This document shows positions 8,407 through 17,390 of a stretch of DNA of 25,000 nt, in pieces; positions within the stretch are counted from its first letter, which is position 1; the number at the start of each line of letters is the position of its first letter. The stretch is from Isochrysis galbana (Eukaryota; Haptophyta; Isochrysidales; Isochrysidaceae): the NCBI GenBank assembly GCA_018136815.1, contig JADDIW010000090.1:1-25000 (forward strand). Reading direction: 5' to 3'. Both the position numbers and the translations under genes were made by a program. A model generated the notes under the pieces. The model saw nothing but the letters and a program-made list of their open reading frames with translations, was not told where the DNA came from and made no database searches.

Positions 8407-9079
8407 GGCATAGTGGATAGTGGTTCAACCCACCGCCTGCCACTACCACTAACTAAACTGGTTACTAACCTTTTGCTCTGGGGGCCCTCGCTCGCTCGCT
8501 CGCCCAAGCCCGTCCTCCCTCCTTCCTCTTCCTCTATTGAGGAGGTGGTCAAGCCCGCCATTCCATCACTCTCCGCCGTTCCCGCCGCGCCTCCCGCCGA
8601 TCGTTTCCCTTCCGTCTCCTCGCATATCGAGCCAGTGGTCATGCTCGATCCGTCACTAATGAGGCTAACAGGTCTAGCCGGGCCCTAGCCCTAGCGCCTT
8701 GCATCCTAGCCATCACGCTCCATGTCATCCATTATTATGTTGATTATGTCGTACGACAGCAGGGTGCCCTTGCTACCTGGCCTATCCTATGGGCATCGCC
8801 TTGTCCCATAAGTTACGAGTCGAGGGCTCGAAAATCGAAACCTGCAGCCGGTATTGCGATGGCTGCTCGCTTTGAGGCATTGCGAGGGGGGGAAAGCAAG
8901 GGCAATAGGAATAGAGGAAGGGCGAGTTGTCGTGCAGCAATGCGTGGCTGTGCTAGTTGCCCCTATGGTATGCAACCCCGAATCTTCAGAATTTTTCAAG
9001 GCACGATCTTTTCTGAGGACCAATATAAACATTACCCTTACTCATTAGGGACCAAATGCACACGTACTTGGACACACTA
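8407..9079. other. Intergenic between copy A and the EF-hand gene
   Basis: It contains a (CTCG)n run at 8488-8502, an ATTATTATG(T) stretch at 8730-8750 and the 3' flank of the minus-strand EF-hand gene. A plus-strand frame (8413-8688) is open, Ser/Pro-rich at its centre, and matches nothing I know. It could be an exon, but evidence is too thin to call. Confidence 0.4.
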
Positions 9080-9987
9080 TCATGGCAGATCATAAGTGTC
9101 GGCTTCCGATTCAGCAAGCATAGTCTTGAACTCAGTGAAATCGATTAAACCGGAACCGTCCGTGTCAGTTTCTTCAACGAATCTCTGCAAATAGTGAAAC
9201 AAGAGTAGGAAGCTGTGCGTGCGGTTTGGGATCTTCTCAATGTACAATATGTAACCATTGTTGGCCTAATTTCGGGGGCACACCTGAATATCTATTGTCA
9301 AACCAAACTCATTGATGACCATCTTAAGCTTCTCCACTGATATCTCTCCAGTTTTGTCCTCATTCCCCCCTAGAGCAACAAATGCGTCAACTGTGTGAAA
9401 GACATGAGGAACAATGCTTGTGAGAAGACGGTCATGGAGTGTTCCCTCACAAACTAATAGCAAGTGCAAGCTCGATCGGGATCGGGCTCATCCGTTTTCT
9501 GCATTCATACTTGCATCGCTCTCATCATCACGATTGGCCGTCTTTTCCCTCTGCAACATGATGACTTTCAAGAACTCCGAGAATTCTGAGCAAGGATGCA
9601 CGAACAGATGATGTTTCAGTGAGGGCGTCTCGCCCAGTGCATGAGATGGCATCGAGCACGTGGTGTATACCTATTTCTCCACTGCCGTCTGCATCCACGC
9701 GAGCAACCATGTCAAAGATCTCCTCCTGTGATAGTCGCTGGCCCATGGCTGCACCAGACAGACACGTCAGGGGTGTATGTGAGCAAGCAAGGCTTCGACC
9801 CGATCGCTCAAGCCCGCCTATGTGTGCGATGGAGCTGAGAAGAGCGAGCGAGGAGGGCAGGGTGCGCACATGCTAGCGTCTCTCTCAGCTCGTACGCGCT
9901 GATCGCGCCGCTGCCGTCCAGGTCGAACTTCGTGAAGGCTTCGCGGCACATCTCGATGTCCTCCTCTGTGAGCGGCGGCACGGACAT
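9080..9987 (-). CDS. Four-EF-hand calcium-binding protein, 5 exons (9987-9870, 9748-9671, 9585-9511, 9390-9284, 9184-9080)
   Basis: The exons join to 160 residues. It is probably a calcium sensor of the calmodulin/centrin class. EF1 loop is D22-L-D-G-S-G to E33, EF2 is D58-A-D-G-S-G to E69, EF4 is D133-T-D-G-S-G to E144; all have the acidic residues at positions 1, 3 and 12. EF3 (N100 to K111, NEDKTGEISVEK) is degenerate, with Lys at position 12. The linker IDAFVALGG before EF3 recalls ciliary dynein-docking DC3-like proteins, which is a tentative inference. Four GT-AG introns (donors GTGCGC, GTATAC, GTATGA, GTGTGC) keep the frame throughout. The acceptor of exon 4 was chosen at 9390 because it yields the conserved DAF; an alternative AG at 9454 would insert 21 residues. 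Confidence 0.87.
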
Positions 9988-10243
9988 GTTGGCGGCAGCA
10001 CGAGATGGGAGAGACTCTTCTCGTCTCCCCTCTCACTTCTCTCTCTCCCCCCTCTCTTTTTCAGCCCTTCTCTCTCTCTTCTCCCTCTCTCTTCTCCCTC
10101 TCTCACTTCTCCCTCTCTCGTTTCGAGCGGCCGACCCACAAATTTTCTCGTAGAGTACAATAACGACGGTTGACAGGAGAAGTGCGGGACGGATTCTCCT
10201 CAATATGAAAACTCTCTCTCCCCCTTCTCTCTCTCCCTTCTGT
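9988..10243. other. Upstream region of the EF-hand gene, pyrimidine-rich
   Basis: On the plus strand 10016-10128 is an almost continuous TC tract with CTCTCTCTTCTCCC units, and another TC-rich run lies at 10211-10240. Read with the gene these are GA-rich 5' flanking sequences, possibly promoter or leader. No TATA box is recognised. Confidence 0.5.
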
Positions 10244-10440
10244 CAGAGTTTTCTTGTTGTCCTAGTTTAATCCTAGTGCTGAGGGACCGTACCTCATCGG
10301 CAACGGAGCCCCTCCCCCGCGATGGGGGTGTGCGCGGTTGGTGCATGGCTCGTCCGGTGTATGTGGCTAGGGATGCTAGCCAACAAGACCTCTTACAAGA
10401 CTACAATTTCTAACGTGGTACCCCCGCACCCCCGCCGAGC
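10244..10440 (-). repeat. Dispersed repeat, copy 2 of an inverted pair
   Basis: This is the reverse complement of 4895-5083: shared blocks include GACGAGCCATGCACCAACCG, CACACCCCCATCGCGGGG, GGGGCTCCGTTGCCG and AAAACTCTGAC. It carries small insertions relative to copy 1, such as a longer GGGGGTGCGGGGGTACC stretch. The two copies lie about 5.2 kb apart in opposite orientation, around the bestrophin and EF-hand genes. Confidence 0.75.
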
Positions 10441-11027
10441 CGCCGAGAGACCACCCCAACTTCTACAACCATAGCGCGCTCGACGACGTCGCGCAAGGGT
10501 ACAACACCACAACGAATAAACTCGACAAATTCGTTGAAAATCTTTTCTTCGACTCAGCGGCCGCCGACCGCGCCACACGCTCCTCCAAGTGGTGGGACCT
10601 GGACCATATGGCCAAATCACTCAACAATAATTTCAGTGACAGCCATAATAGCTAGAACCGCCCGCACACGACAGTTCAAGGGTGGCAAAACAACAAATCC
10701 ACATCGAATGACTCCAAAATCCATCCCTCAGCATCTATTCTTAGAGCCCTCGAGGCGTCGGGACGCTCGAGGTCGTCACCCGTGTCGAATCGTCACATCA
10801 TCCACTACGAGGCGCGTCGAATCTCCCCGGAAGGCACCTGGCTGCGAGGTTGGAGGTTGCTACTGCTACCAGGCGCAACAGCGTTGCAAAGTCGGGCAGC
10901 TCGAGCAAGGAAGCCCCCATTGCTGCAATGGGGAAAATCTCTTCCCCCTGGCGACGCTATCGCGGCAGGGGCCAGCACTAGCCTAGAAAGTGCCGTGCCA
11001 GGGTGGGTGCAGTCCGCGCAATTCTAA
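10380..11027 (+). pseudogene. Unrecognised ORF interrupted by one TAG
   Basis: One plus-strand frame is open from 10380 to 11027 except for a single TAG at 10653-10655. The first part reads DHPNFYNHSALDDVAQGYN and continues to KFVENLFF and SSKWWDLDHMAKSL before the stop. After the stop it reads TVQGWQNNKSTSN and later NRHIIHYEARRISPEGTW. The amino-acid composition looks protein-like, but I do not recognise a domain. It has no good start codon before 10600. It could be a decayed transposon gag, a broken gene, or two exons. Its left end overlaps the dispersed repeat. Confidence 0.35.
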
Positions 11028-11511
11028 GCGTAGGGTGCCAGACATGTCTGCCCCCGTTATAACGCGTCAGTGGGGAAGAGGTGCCCTGGGATGGGGTATA
11101 TTGAGCCCGAGCGGCTTCAACCACGTGCACAAACTACGAGGCCCACGCACCGCGTACTATCTTAGCACAAACCAGCTAGCCAATAAGTTAGTCTAAGATG
11201 CGCTCAGGCTCTAGATACCCCAAGCCCCAAGAGATGAGGCACACACGTTCTACGTGAAGCAAGGGCGGTGAGTAGCAGACGGAGCCGTTCAATGACCAGC
11301 GGGCTTTAGTTTGCGCTAGTGAACGGCAACGGACAACGGAGCAACGAGGGGGCGCGTTAGACCAGGAAAACAGGAAAAAAGGAAGGGGAAAAGAAAACCC
11401 CACAGACACTGAAGGAACCACGCGAGCCCCTTTGTCGCATCCGCGATCGACTTCCGACCTTAGGCGTCTTCGAGCCCAGTCGTTCTTGTTGCCGCGGAGT
11501 TTTACTCGTAA
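11028..11511. other. Intergenic, no gene recognised
   Basis: It contains an ATCTTAG/CTAAGAT inverted repeat around 11158-11199 and an A-rich stretch near 11366-11396. A minus-strand frame crosses it (11188-11574) without recognisable domains. Nothing else is supported. Confidence 0.4.
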
Positions 11512-12310
11512 TTTGTAGAACTCTTCATTCGTAACTCGCGCCCCTTTGTGGCCCAAGCGCTGCAATCGGGCCACAAGCTAATGATACACGGCAGCACCAA
11601 AGGATGCAAGGGCTGGCGCCCAGAAGTAGCCCATGGCTTAACCCCCATGCACCGCCTCTGCGGATGCGATGCAGAGGCGGCAAAACGCAAAGAGCGCAGG
11701 GAGGGCTGGAAGACCACCCCCCGCCCCAAGTCGGCTCGCGAGGCACTGGGCAAAGACCCACCCAAGCCGTGCGCACGCTTCAAGCAAGGCCTCTGCCTTC
11801 GCAACAAACGCGGAGTCCGCTGCAACCTCTCGCACGAAATTCCAGGTGCATGGATCGACAACAAATGCACGATCCGCTGCCACCTCCACCCCCACAAAAA
11901 GATCGCGGGGGTCTGTCTGAACGGCCCGTCGTGCCTCTTCCTCCATCCAGAGTGCGCGGCGGCCCTATTAGCAAGGCTGCATGCGATAGACCGCGACGCG
12001 GCCCACCCACCGCACCCTAGGCTCACCTTTGACTCCACCCTCGGGTACCCAGGTGAAGGACCGATCCGGGTCGCGACATACAACATCAACGGCACCAAAG
12101 GCGGCAAACTAGCCGCGGTGCTATCTCAAGCGCGTAAGGCGGGAGTAGACATACTCCTCCTCCAAGAGCTGCACGCGTACGAAGACGGCTCGCATCACCG
12201 CTCACACAGAACGGCGACCCTCCTAGGCTGGCATTGGTTTGTCTCGCCGGGAGAGCTAGCGGACCCGGCAAGCGGAGTCGCGATTGCGATTCGCGACGCG
12301 TGCGCCAGGG
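11512..12310 (+). mobile_element. LINE fragment: CCCH fingers plus start of the endonuclease domain
   Basis: The frame is open from 11512; the first ATG is at 11581. It encodes two CCCH-type fingers, the first CX7CX8CX3H (residues 64-85 from the ATG), the second ending CX5CX3H (CLNGPSCLFLH). An AP-endonuclease-like (EEP) domain follows, with RVATYNING (Asn at 168 and 170) and ILLLQELHAY (catalytic Glu at 196), then SGVAIAIRDAC. The domain stops near 12310, before its central and C-terminal catalytic residues, and no reverse transcriptase follows. It supplies the region missing from the LINE at 1158, so it may be the same or a related family; no overlap exists to prove this. Confidence 0.82.
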
Positions 12311-12703
12311 TGATCCCTGCACGAAGAGCGAGGCCGCGCGCTGCGGGCGCGCGCCGAGTGCGAGCTGCTTGACGACGACGCGGTCGGCGAAGCCGGGGTT
12401 GGCGCGGACGGACGCGTTGAGCAGCCGGACGTTGTCGGGCACGGGCTCGAAGGCGTGCACCGTGGCGCCGAGGGCGAGCATGAGGAGCGTGCAGCTGCCG
12501 ATGTTGGCGCCGACGTCGACGAAGACGCCGCCGCCCGCCGCGACCTCCGGCCTCTCCCACGTGCTCGCGAGGGTGTCGCAGCCCGTCCATCGCCCGTGCT
12601 TGCGCACGTAGTCGCCGATGGTGTCGGCGCCCTCGTGGAGGCACTGCGTGAAGGCGAGGCCGCGCGCGCGCACCGCGAAGGGCTGCCCGGTAGCGCACGT
12701 CAT
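12310..12703 (-). pseudogene. FkbM-family SAM-dependent methyltransferase, C-terminally truncated
   Basis: From the ATG at 12703 the minus-strand frame encodes about 130 residues of an FkbM-type (Methyltransf_21) fold. Seen are the SAM-binding motif VFVDVGANIGSCTLLMLALG, the acidic strand end VHAFEPVPDNVRLLNASV, and VVVKQLALG. Such proteins methylate sugars or small metabolites; the substrate cannot be told. Upstream residues GDYVRKHGRW are typical of the family N-terminus. After ASLFVQGS the frame runs into antisense LINE sequence, so the last 80-100 residues are lost. The DNA is very GC-rich with long CGCG runs. An upstream exon or a start near 12820 is possible. Confidence 0.72.
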
Positions 12704-13461
12704 TCCCTCCCCCCACTGCGCGCGTGCGCGCGCTTTCCCCCTCCCACCGCTCGCGCGAGGGGTCAATCTGACAGAATGCGCGCGGCGGCGCGCGCGCGCT
12801 TTCTTCTCTCGTAAATTCAAAGAGGCATGTCCAGGAGTGAAACTCGGTGGGAGGACCGGGAAGAGCTCCGAGAATGCTAGCTCTAACGACTTATTTTTCT
12901 CCTCGTCTCCTCGAGATGTTCACCAACGTCACCACAATGAATCCTTGTCGAAGGAGGCCCTCTCGGGGCGCGCCCTCATACCGAGCCAAGGCGACGCCGT
13001 TCTGGTCGCGTACGGGGTGCTCCTGGGCCTCTCCTTGGGGGTGCTCGCGGGGGGGCTCATGGTAGGGTGAGAGTCCCCACAGGGAGGGGAAGAAACCCTG
13101 AGGGAAAGGAGACCAAATGAAGGCAAGCCGCCTTTGTTGTCGGACTCGTCGGATTGGTACCCTGTCGGCCTCTGTCGCCCTCGTCCCTCGCCCCAGTCGC
13201 TCCTCGCTCCCTCGTTCTCGCTCTCGCTCTCGCTCAGTCGTAACAAGCAATCTTACAACACCAACCAAATCCACTCACTCACCCACTCACCCTCGCGATC
13301 CACTATGTCCGCTCCGTCTTCGCGCTCGCCCTCGCCACTGCCCGCCATCCATCCTCCAACCATGGAAGATGGTCTGCCCGTCCCGCCCGCCAATGGCCGA
13401 AAGGCCGTGCCTTCCGCCGCCTACCTTCCGTCCCGTTCGGTCCCTCCTGTTCCATCCGTAA
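12704..13461. other. Region between FkbM remnant and copy C
   Basis: A plus-strand frame around 12915-13070 has strong GC at third positions and ends AVLVAYGVLLGLSLGVLAGGLMVG-stop, like a C-terminal membrane anchor. A pyrimidine tract and AG (12891-12915) before it could be an acceptor. (CTCGCT)n lies at 13217-13235. A possible coding start at ATG 13304 gives a Ser/Pro-rich peptide (MSAPSSRSPSPLPAIHPP) that stays open up to the target site of copy C. Confidence 0.3.
13445..13461. repeat. 17-bp target-site duplication of copy C (plus-strand left)
   Basis: TCCTGTTCCATCCGTAA here is repeated exactly at 14297-14313, bracketing a minus-strand element. Confidence 0.88.
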
Positions 13462-14296
13462 AAAAAAAATATTCTTGAAGGTGCCCGCTATGCTGCTACT
13501 GACTCACACCCCTCCGGTATCTCACTCGCCATCGCCTATACCCCACACTCTCACCCCCGCTTCCGCTACCCCCCCTACGGGGGGTGGGCCCGCGTGCACT
13601 ACGACGGGCCAGACGGGTGGGGGGCAGGCTGGGGCGGGCCTTTCAGTTCTAACTCTGCGGACAAACGTAAACGCGCGCGTCGCTTACCTTATTCTGACTT
13701 TTTTGTTCTGCGGCCCCCGCCTCCTGGGTCGTTCTCGTCTGGCGCCGCGCTTTCGCGGTGTCCGCCTGTCGCGTCGGGTGTCGACCTGTAAACCTAAAGT
13801 AAACAGGCTTGAGTCTTACCTTTCCTGGGGTCAGATCGTGTCGATTTTTTTTGTCGTACTTTTCTCGTCGTTCTCTTCATTCTCTTACGGGCGTGCGATG
13901 TCTGCGCGCGCCATGGCCCCCCTCTGAGGGGACCCTCGGGTCCCCCCAGAGGGCCAGCTGGGCCAGCTCAGGGGGCAGAGGAGGCTGGGGCTGGGCCCCT
14001 GGCCTCTCCTGCCTCTCCCACGCTGGCCTCGCTGGCCCTGGGTGCCCACCTGGCGACTCGCAGTGTCTGTGTCTCAGTGGTGGAGGGGGGGTCAGTACGA
14101 TGGGAGTCAGGTTCAGGCGAATGCGTGAGGCGCGCGGCGCGCGCTGGGTGAGAGTCTGGGCAGGATTGATGTCAGCTCAGCCCCTGCAAGCAGGCAGGGG
14201 CTGAGAGTGAGTGTGCAGGCCCACCCAGAGGGTGTCTGCGATGGAGGAAGGGGGGAACGCGGCCCCCATGACCCTATCAGTTTTACTGATAGTTGG
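13462..14296 (-). mobile_element. Non-autonomous retroelement, copy C (complete, about 835 bp)
   Basis: On the minus strand the element begins CCAA followed by a perfect 8-bp hairpin (CTATCAGT, loop AAA, ACTGATAG). A perfect 12-bp hairpin CTCAGCCCCTGC/GCAGGGGCTGAG follows (14176-14205). Its first about 390 nt are a diverged match to copy A, for example the GACACCC..GGGTGGGCC block and the end of the conserved part with TGGCCC..GAGGGGGGCC. The remaining half is unrelated to that of copy A. The 3' end is a T-run directly at the duplication. An exact 17-bp duplication flanks it. No shared coding frame was found. Confidence 0.83.
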
Positions 14297-14313
14297 TCCT
14301 GTTCCATCCGTAA
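14297..14313. repeat. 17-bp target-site duplication of copy C (plus-strand right)
   Basis: Exact second copy of TCCTGTTCCATCCGTAA next to the 5' hairpin end of the minus-strand element. Confidence 0.88.
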
Positions 14314-15036
14314 CCTCCAATCCGTCACCCTTTCCCCCCTTCTCCGCCACACGCCGCGCCCCGCACCGCCCAAGCTCCTCTCTCTCTCTCTCTCTCTCCC
14401 TCTAACGCTAAAGTTAGTAACTTAAGTTTAAGTTAGCCCGCCACCCGCCACCATCCCCTATCGCCTCCCCTTGCTTTCACTCTCGGTGGGGCTGTTGGCT
14501 GTTGGCGATCGGGAGAAAATTTCCCCCCGATAGCTCTCGGGGGGCCCCCGATAGCTCCTGGGGGGCGTTGGCTCCTGGGGGGTAACATATAGAGCACAGG
14601 CAAGTTATGTGGATGTTCTCGGATAGGAGATAGGAGTACTCCTACGAGTAAAGTACTCCGGACAGATTTCTGTCGAACCTGAAACCTGAAGGCTTCATTC
14701 TACCGTTAGAGCCGCCCGCCCCTGCCCCTCCCCCTTCTTCCTCCCCAAGGCGAAAGGTCTGCCTCTAGGGGCATAGAGTATTGTATTGTGAGGGGGAGGA
14801 GCTCCGCGAGGGAAGCAGAAGCACAGAGAGAGGGACCACCTCAGAGTTGATGAACAAAGTCCTCGGAGAGAGAGAAGTAACAGAGAGATATGAATGAGGG
14901 AGGCGATTCAGCGCCGGCCCTCCAAGCGCTGCGCCCCTCGCGCGCCGACGAGCAGGGCCTCTCCCTACCTTACTCTCCCTCTTCCGCTACCCTCTTCCCC
15001 CCCCCCGGTTCTCTCACTGGCTGCGTCTGGAACGTT
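14314..15036 (+). other. Flank and upstream region of the SURF4 gene
   Basis: It holds a (TC)n run at 14374-14400, an AACTTAAGTT palindrome near 14418, and a stem-loop cluster of CCCCCCGATAGCTCTCGGGGGG type at 14523-14580. A 14-bp palindrome TAGGAGTACTCCTA lies at 14631-14644. The stretch from about 14800 is purine-rich and probably the 5' leader of SURF4. An in-frame ATG at 14890 could add 49 low-complexity residues to SURF4. Confidence 0.5.
14523..14580. repeat. Cluster of GC-rich short stem-loops
   Basis: CCCCCCGA-TAGCTC-TCGGGGGG forms a perfect 8-bp stem. The unit CCCCCGATAGCTC(C)TGGGGGGC then repeats once, followed by a partial GGCTCCTGGGGGG. These are tandem imperfect copies of a hairpin-forming unit; function unknown. 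Confidence 0.6.
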
Positions 15037-16516
15037 ATGGCGGCGATGATGGAGCAGTTGCAGCGGGCTGTCGAGCCCGTGCTCGAGAGCACCTTCACCA
15101 AGCGCCGCCGCCAGGACTTTCTGGCGAGCGCAGGCCCCACTCTGCTTTGCCTTACCTTTGTGGAGGACGCCCTCCGAGTTCTCATGCGCTGGAGCGAGCA
15201 GATGCAGTTCATGACCAAGACTATGAAGAGGTGCGAGCGACCCGCCCGAAGAACGTACGCAGACGTCGGCCTGTGCGAGCCACGCACCCTCTTTCTGACA
15301 TGCACATGTGGACGCTCTCTGCGCTGCGCAGGGGGTGGTTCATTGCCGTTTTGCTCTTGCTCATCTCCATGCTCACCCAGTTCGCGGGGAGTGTGATGAT
15401 CCTCCGACCCTCACATTACAAGCCTAGCCGCGTGAAGCTGGGGTGTTACCTTCTCCTTAGCTTTGTCTTCATTCAGCCCTTTATGTATGGACAGGCAACT
15501 GACATGGTATGTGCGCAGACAGCAGCCCCCTGGGCAAATTATTACGCAGCCACCGCCCCGCCCTGCCCTTTGTGCGCCAAGACATCCCCTCTTTCATTTT
15601 CACATCGGCATGCTTCCGTTGCGTACAGGATTTCATGTGCCGCAGCATAACCCTCGCAGGAGGCCTGCTCCTCCTCATTTGGAGCGAAAATGATCGCCAA
15701 CAGCGCACAGAGGATATAGGTCTGCCGCAAGCCATGGAGGGTGCAGGTGCCGACAAGCTTCAGCTGTCTGGACGGCTTCTTCTATGCTCACTCTTCTTCT
15801 TTCAGGTACGCCTGCATCATTCCCCGTGCTGTCAGGGGCGATTTCAGACCCTGCGTACATAAACACAGCTTGACTGACGGTGCGCCCCGCCAACCGAAGG
15901 CAATGTACTCTGAAAACGGTGGATTGCACTCGCTCTTCACGAAGCCTTCTGTGTTCACTTTCATCAGCTTCGTGACGCTACTTGGATTGTCCGCGCTCGT
16001 TTGCCTCGGCTTCAAGACGGAATGGTCGTCGTTGCTGCTCGCCGTCATACTCTTTCTGTCCAATATTTACATGTAAGTCCCGCCTGATGACATGACACAA
16101 CATCAAGAGAGCTGCACGGCGTTCCAAGTCCAGGTAGCTCTTACCACCCGCAACATCATCGTCCACGCTCGTCAGGTACCCATTCTGGATGGTGCGTGCT
16201 GGATTGAAGGACTTCTACCGCTACTACTTTTTCCAGACGCTCTCGGTGTGTTGCGCTCTGGAATCAAGTGGTCACAGCCGATCATGCGACCCGCCCTCAG
16301 CCTAACCCATGCGACATCGCGCTGCTGCCTCTACCCAAAGCGCTGACGTGTACTGCAGGCCAGATTTGGGCGCGGGATGAGGTGTGACCTGCCTGCCCCT
16401 TCCCGAAATGTTGTGCGGCCCTTCCACATGTGCAGATCATTGGTGGGTTAATGTTGCTTGCGTTACATGGACCTGGAGGAATCAGCTTGGACAAGGGCAT
16501 GAAGAAGGCGATCTGA
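15037..16516 (+). CDS. SURF4: SURF4/Erv29-family ER cargo receptor, 6 exons
   Basis: Exons 15037-15230, 15332-15506, 15629-15805, 15900-16072, 16176-16245 and 16436-16516 join to 289 residues, close to the usual about 270. The family are multi-spanning membrane proteins that load soluble cargo into COPII vesicles at the ER. Recognised blocks in order: TFVEDALRVLMRWSEQ, ISMLTQFAGSVMILRP, ITLAGGLLLLIWSEN, LQLSGRLLLCSLFFFQ, LVCLGFKTEWSSLLLAVILF, FYRYYFFQTLS, IIGGLMLLALHGPGGISLDK. The C-terminus ends KKAI, a KKXX COPI-retrieval signal, as expected for an ER-Golgi cycling protein. All five introns are GT-AG and preserve frame. The exon-4 acceptor (CCGAAG) is the least certain. An upstream in-frame ATG at 14890 would add 49 unconserved residues. 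Confidence 0.9.
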
Positions 16517-16563
16517 TCTTTTGTTGCCGATGCCGAATGCTCGGTCCCGCCCGGTGTCCTGCA

Positions 16564-16764
16564 TCATTGCTTCAGGCAAGTGAAGTCCACTGCTTCGACC
16601 GGGATCTCAGGATAAGACGAGACGGCCGCGAAATACATCGTGGCTGTGCCTAAGAGCACGTAGTTGTGGTCACCAAATGATTTCCCACCCAGGGAAGGTG
16701 CCCGACCAACCCTATGACGAGGTGGCCAGATAACATCGCTATGCGAAATTCCTACTCGCGCGTA
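16564..16764 (-). CDS. Candidate terminal exon of an unrecognised gene
   Basis: A short minus-strand frame of 66 codons ends in TGA at 16564-16566. Its last part reads FGDHNYVLLGTATMYFAAVSS then YPEIPVEAVDFTCLKQ, which looks like genuine protein, with good codon composition and a hydrophobic stretch. It converges tail-to-tail with SURF4, 47 nt away. An acceptor such as TCATAG before 16711 is possible. A further candidate exon upstream (about 16901-16949, TRTMGVQAV followed by a GTAAGT donor) may belong to the same gene. I do not recognise the family; the exon boundaries are unproven. Confidence 0.33.
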   Translation of the reverse strand, partial: YARVGISHSDVIWPPRHRVGRAPSLGGKSFGDHNYVLLGTATMYFAAVSSYPEIPVEAVDFTCLKQ

Positions 16765-17390
16765 TCAGCTGCGCCGTGCACCTACACCTGTTCTCGTCAC
16801 GTTTCTTCTTGGTCTAGTCATCGAGTCTCTTCTTCTCAACGTAAAGGTGCGATTTAGTGGGAGCTAGCTACATGATAGTGCGGTTGAAGCTGGTACTTAC
16901 GACAGCCTGTACGCCCATGGTGCGCGTTACGTGACTCCTGGTGGCATAGCTAGCCAGAGAATAGAGGAGCTCACGTAAGGACGATAGATATAATAAGATA
17001 TATATCATATTTGTGGCTGATATCTCATCATGTATCTGGATCTAGCAGCTAGCAGCGCCAACCGCATATAGATATAGATACTAGTACTGCCTCCGTTCCA
17101 AAACTGAAATGTGAGAGAGCCTTTGGGAAGCGAGGGCGGCGCCTAGAGACTATAGAAGAGGAGGCACTGGATGGAAAGCCGGGGTGTGGGGAGGGTACAT
17201 GCTGGCTTAACAAGGTGCTTTCGTGTTTTCGTTGAGGGCATGTTGACGAAAATCTAAAGCGCCGCCCACAACCACAACATGTCAAAAACGGGCACTCTAT
17301 TCACTGGCTCAGAAGCAACGTCACGAAGATGCGGCAAGGCGTAATGGTTCCCACCGGAAGGGCTGTTGGTAGTTTGATGTTATTTGATAA
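16765..17390. other. Intergenic or intronic, AT-rich patch
   Basis: 16980-17085 is locally AT-rich (GATAGATATAATAAGATATATATC and ATATAGATATAGATA), unlike the GC-rich surroundings. It may lie within an intron of the minus-strand gene whose last exon is at 16564. Nothing else is supported. Confidence 0.35.

Noticed and set aside
8405-8443. tRNA- or SINE-like promoter boxes (TGGCATAGTGG and GGTTCAACCC)
   Set aside because: The A-box-like and B-box-like strings are only about 5 nt apart, far too close for a tRNA or Pol III type-2 promoter, and no cloverleaf can be drawn.
8413-8688. 91-codon Ser/Pro-rich ORF after copy A
   Set aside because: No domain, no splice context and no neighbouring exon could be supported; kept only as a comment in the intergenic entry.
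12086-12820. A single 244-residue minus-strand protein across the FkbM region
   Set aside because: The last third is the antisense of the LINE endonuclease region. Only 12310-12703 shows methyltransferase character.
17085-17099. TACTGCCTCCGTTCC resembling a plant Stowaway-type terminal inverted repeat
   Set aside because: No matching inverted copy was found in the neighbouring sequence and no transposase is present; a 15-nt resemblance alone is weak.
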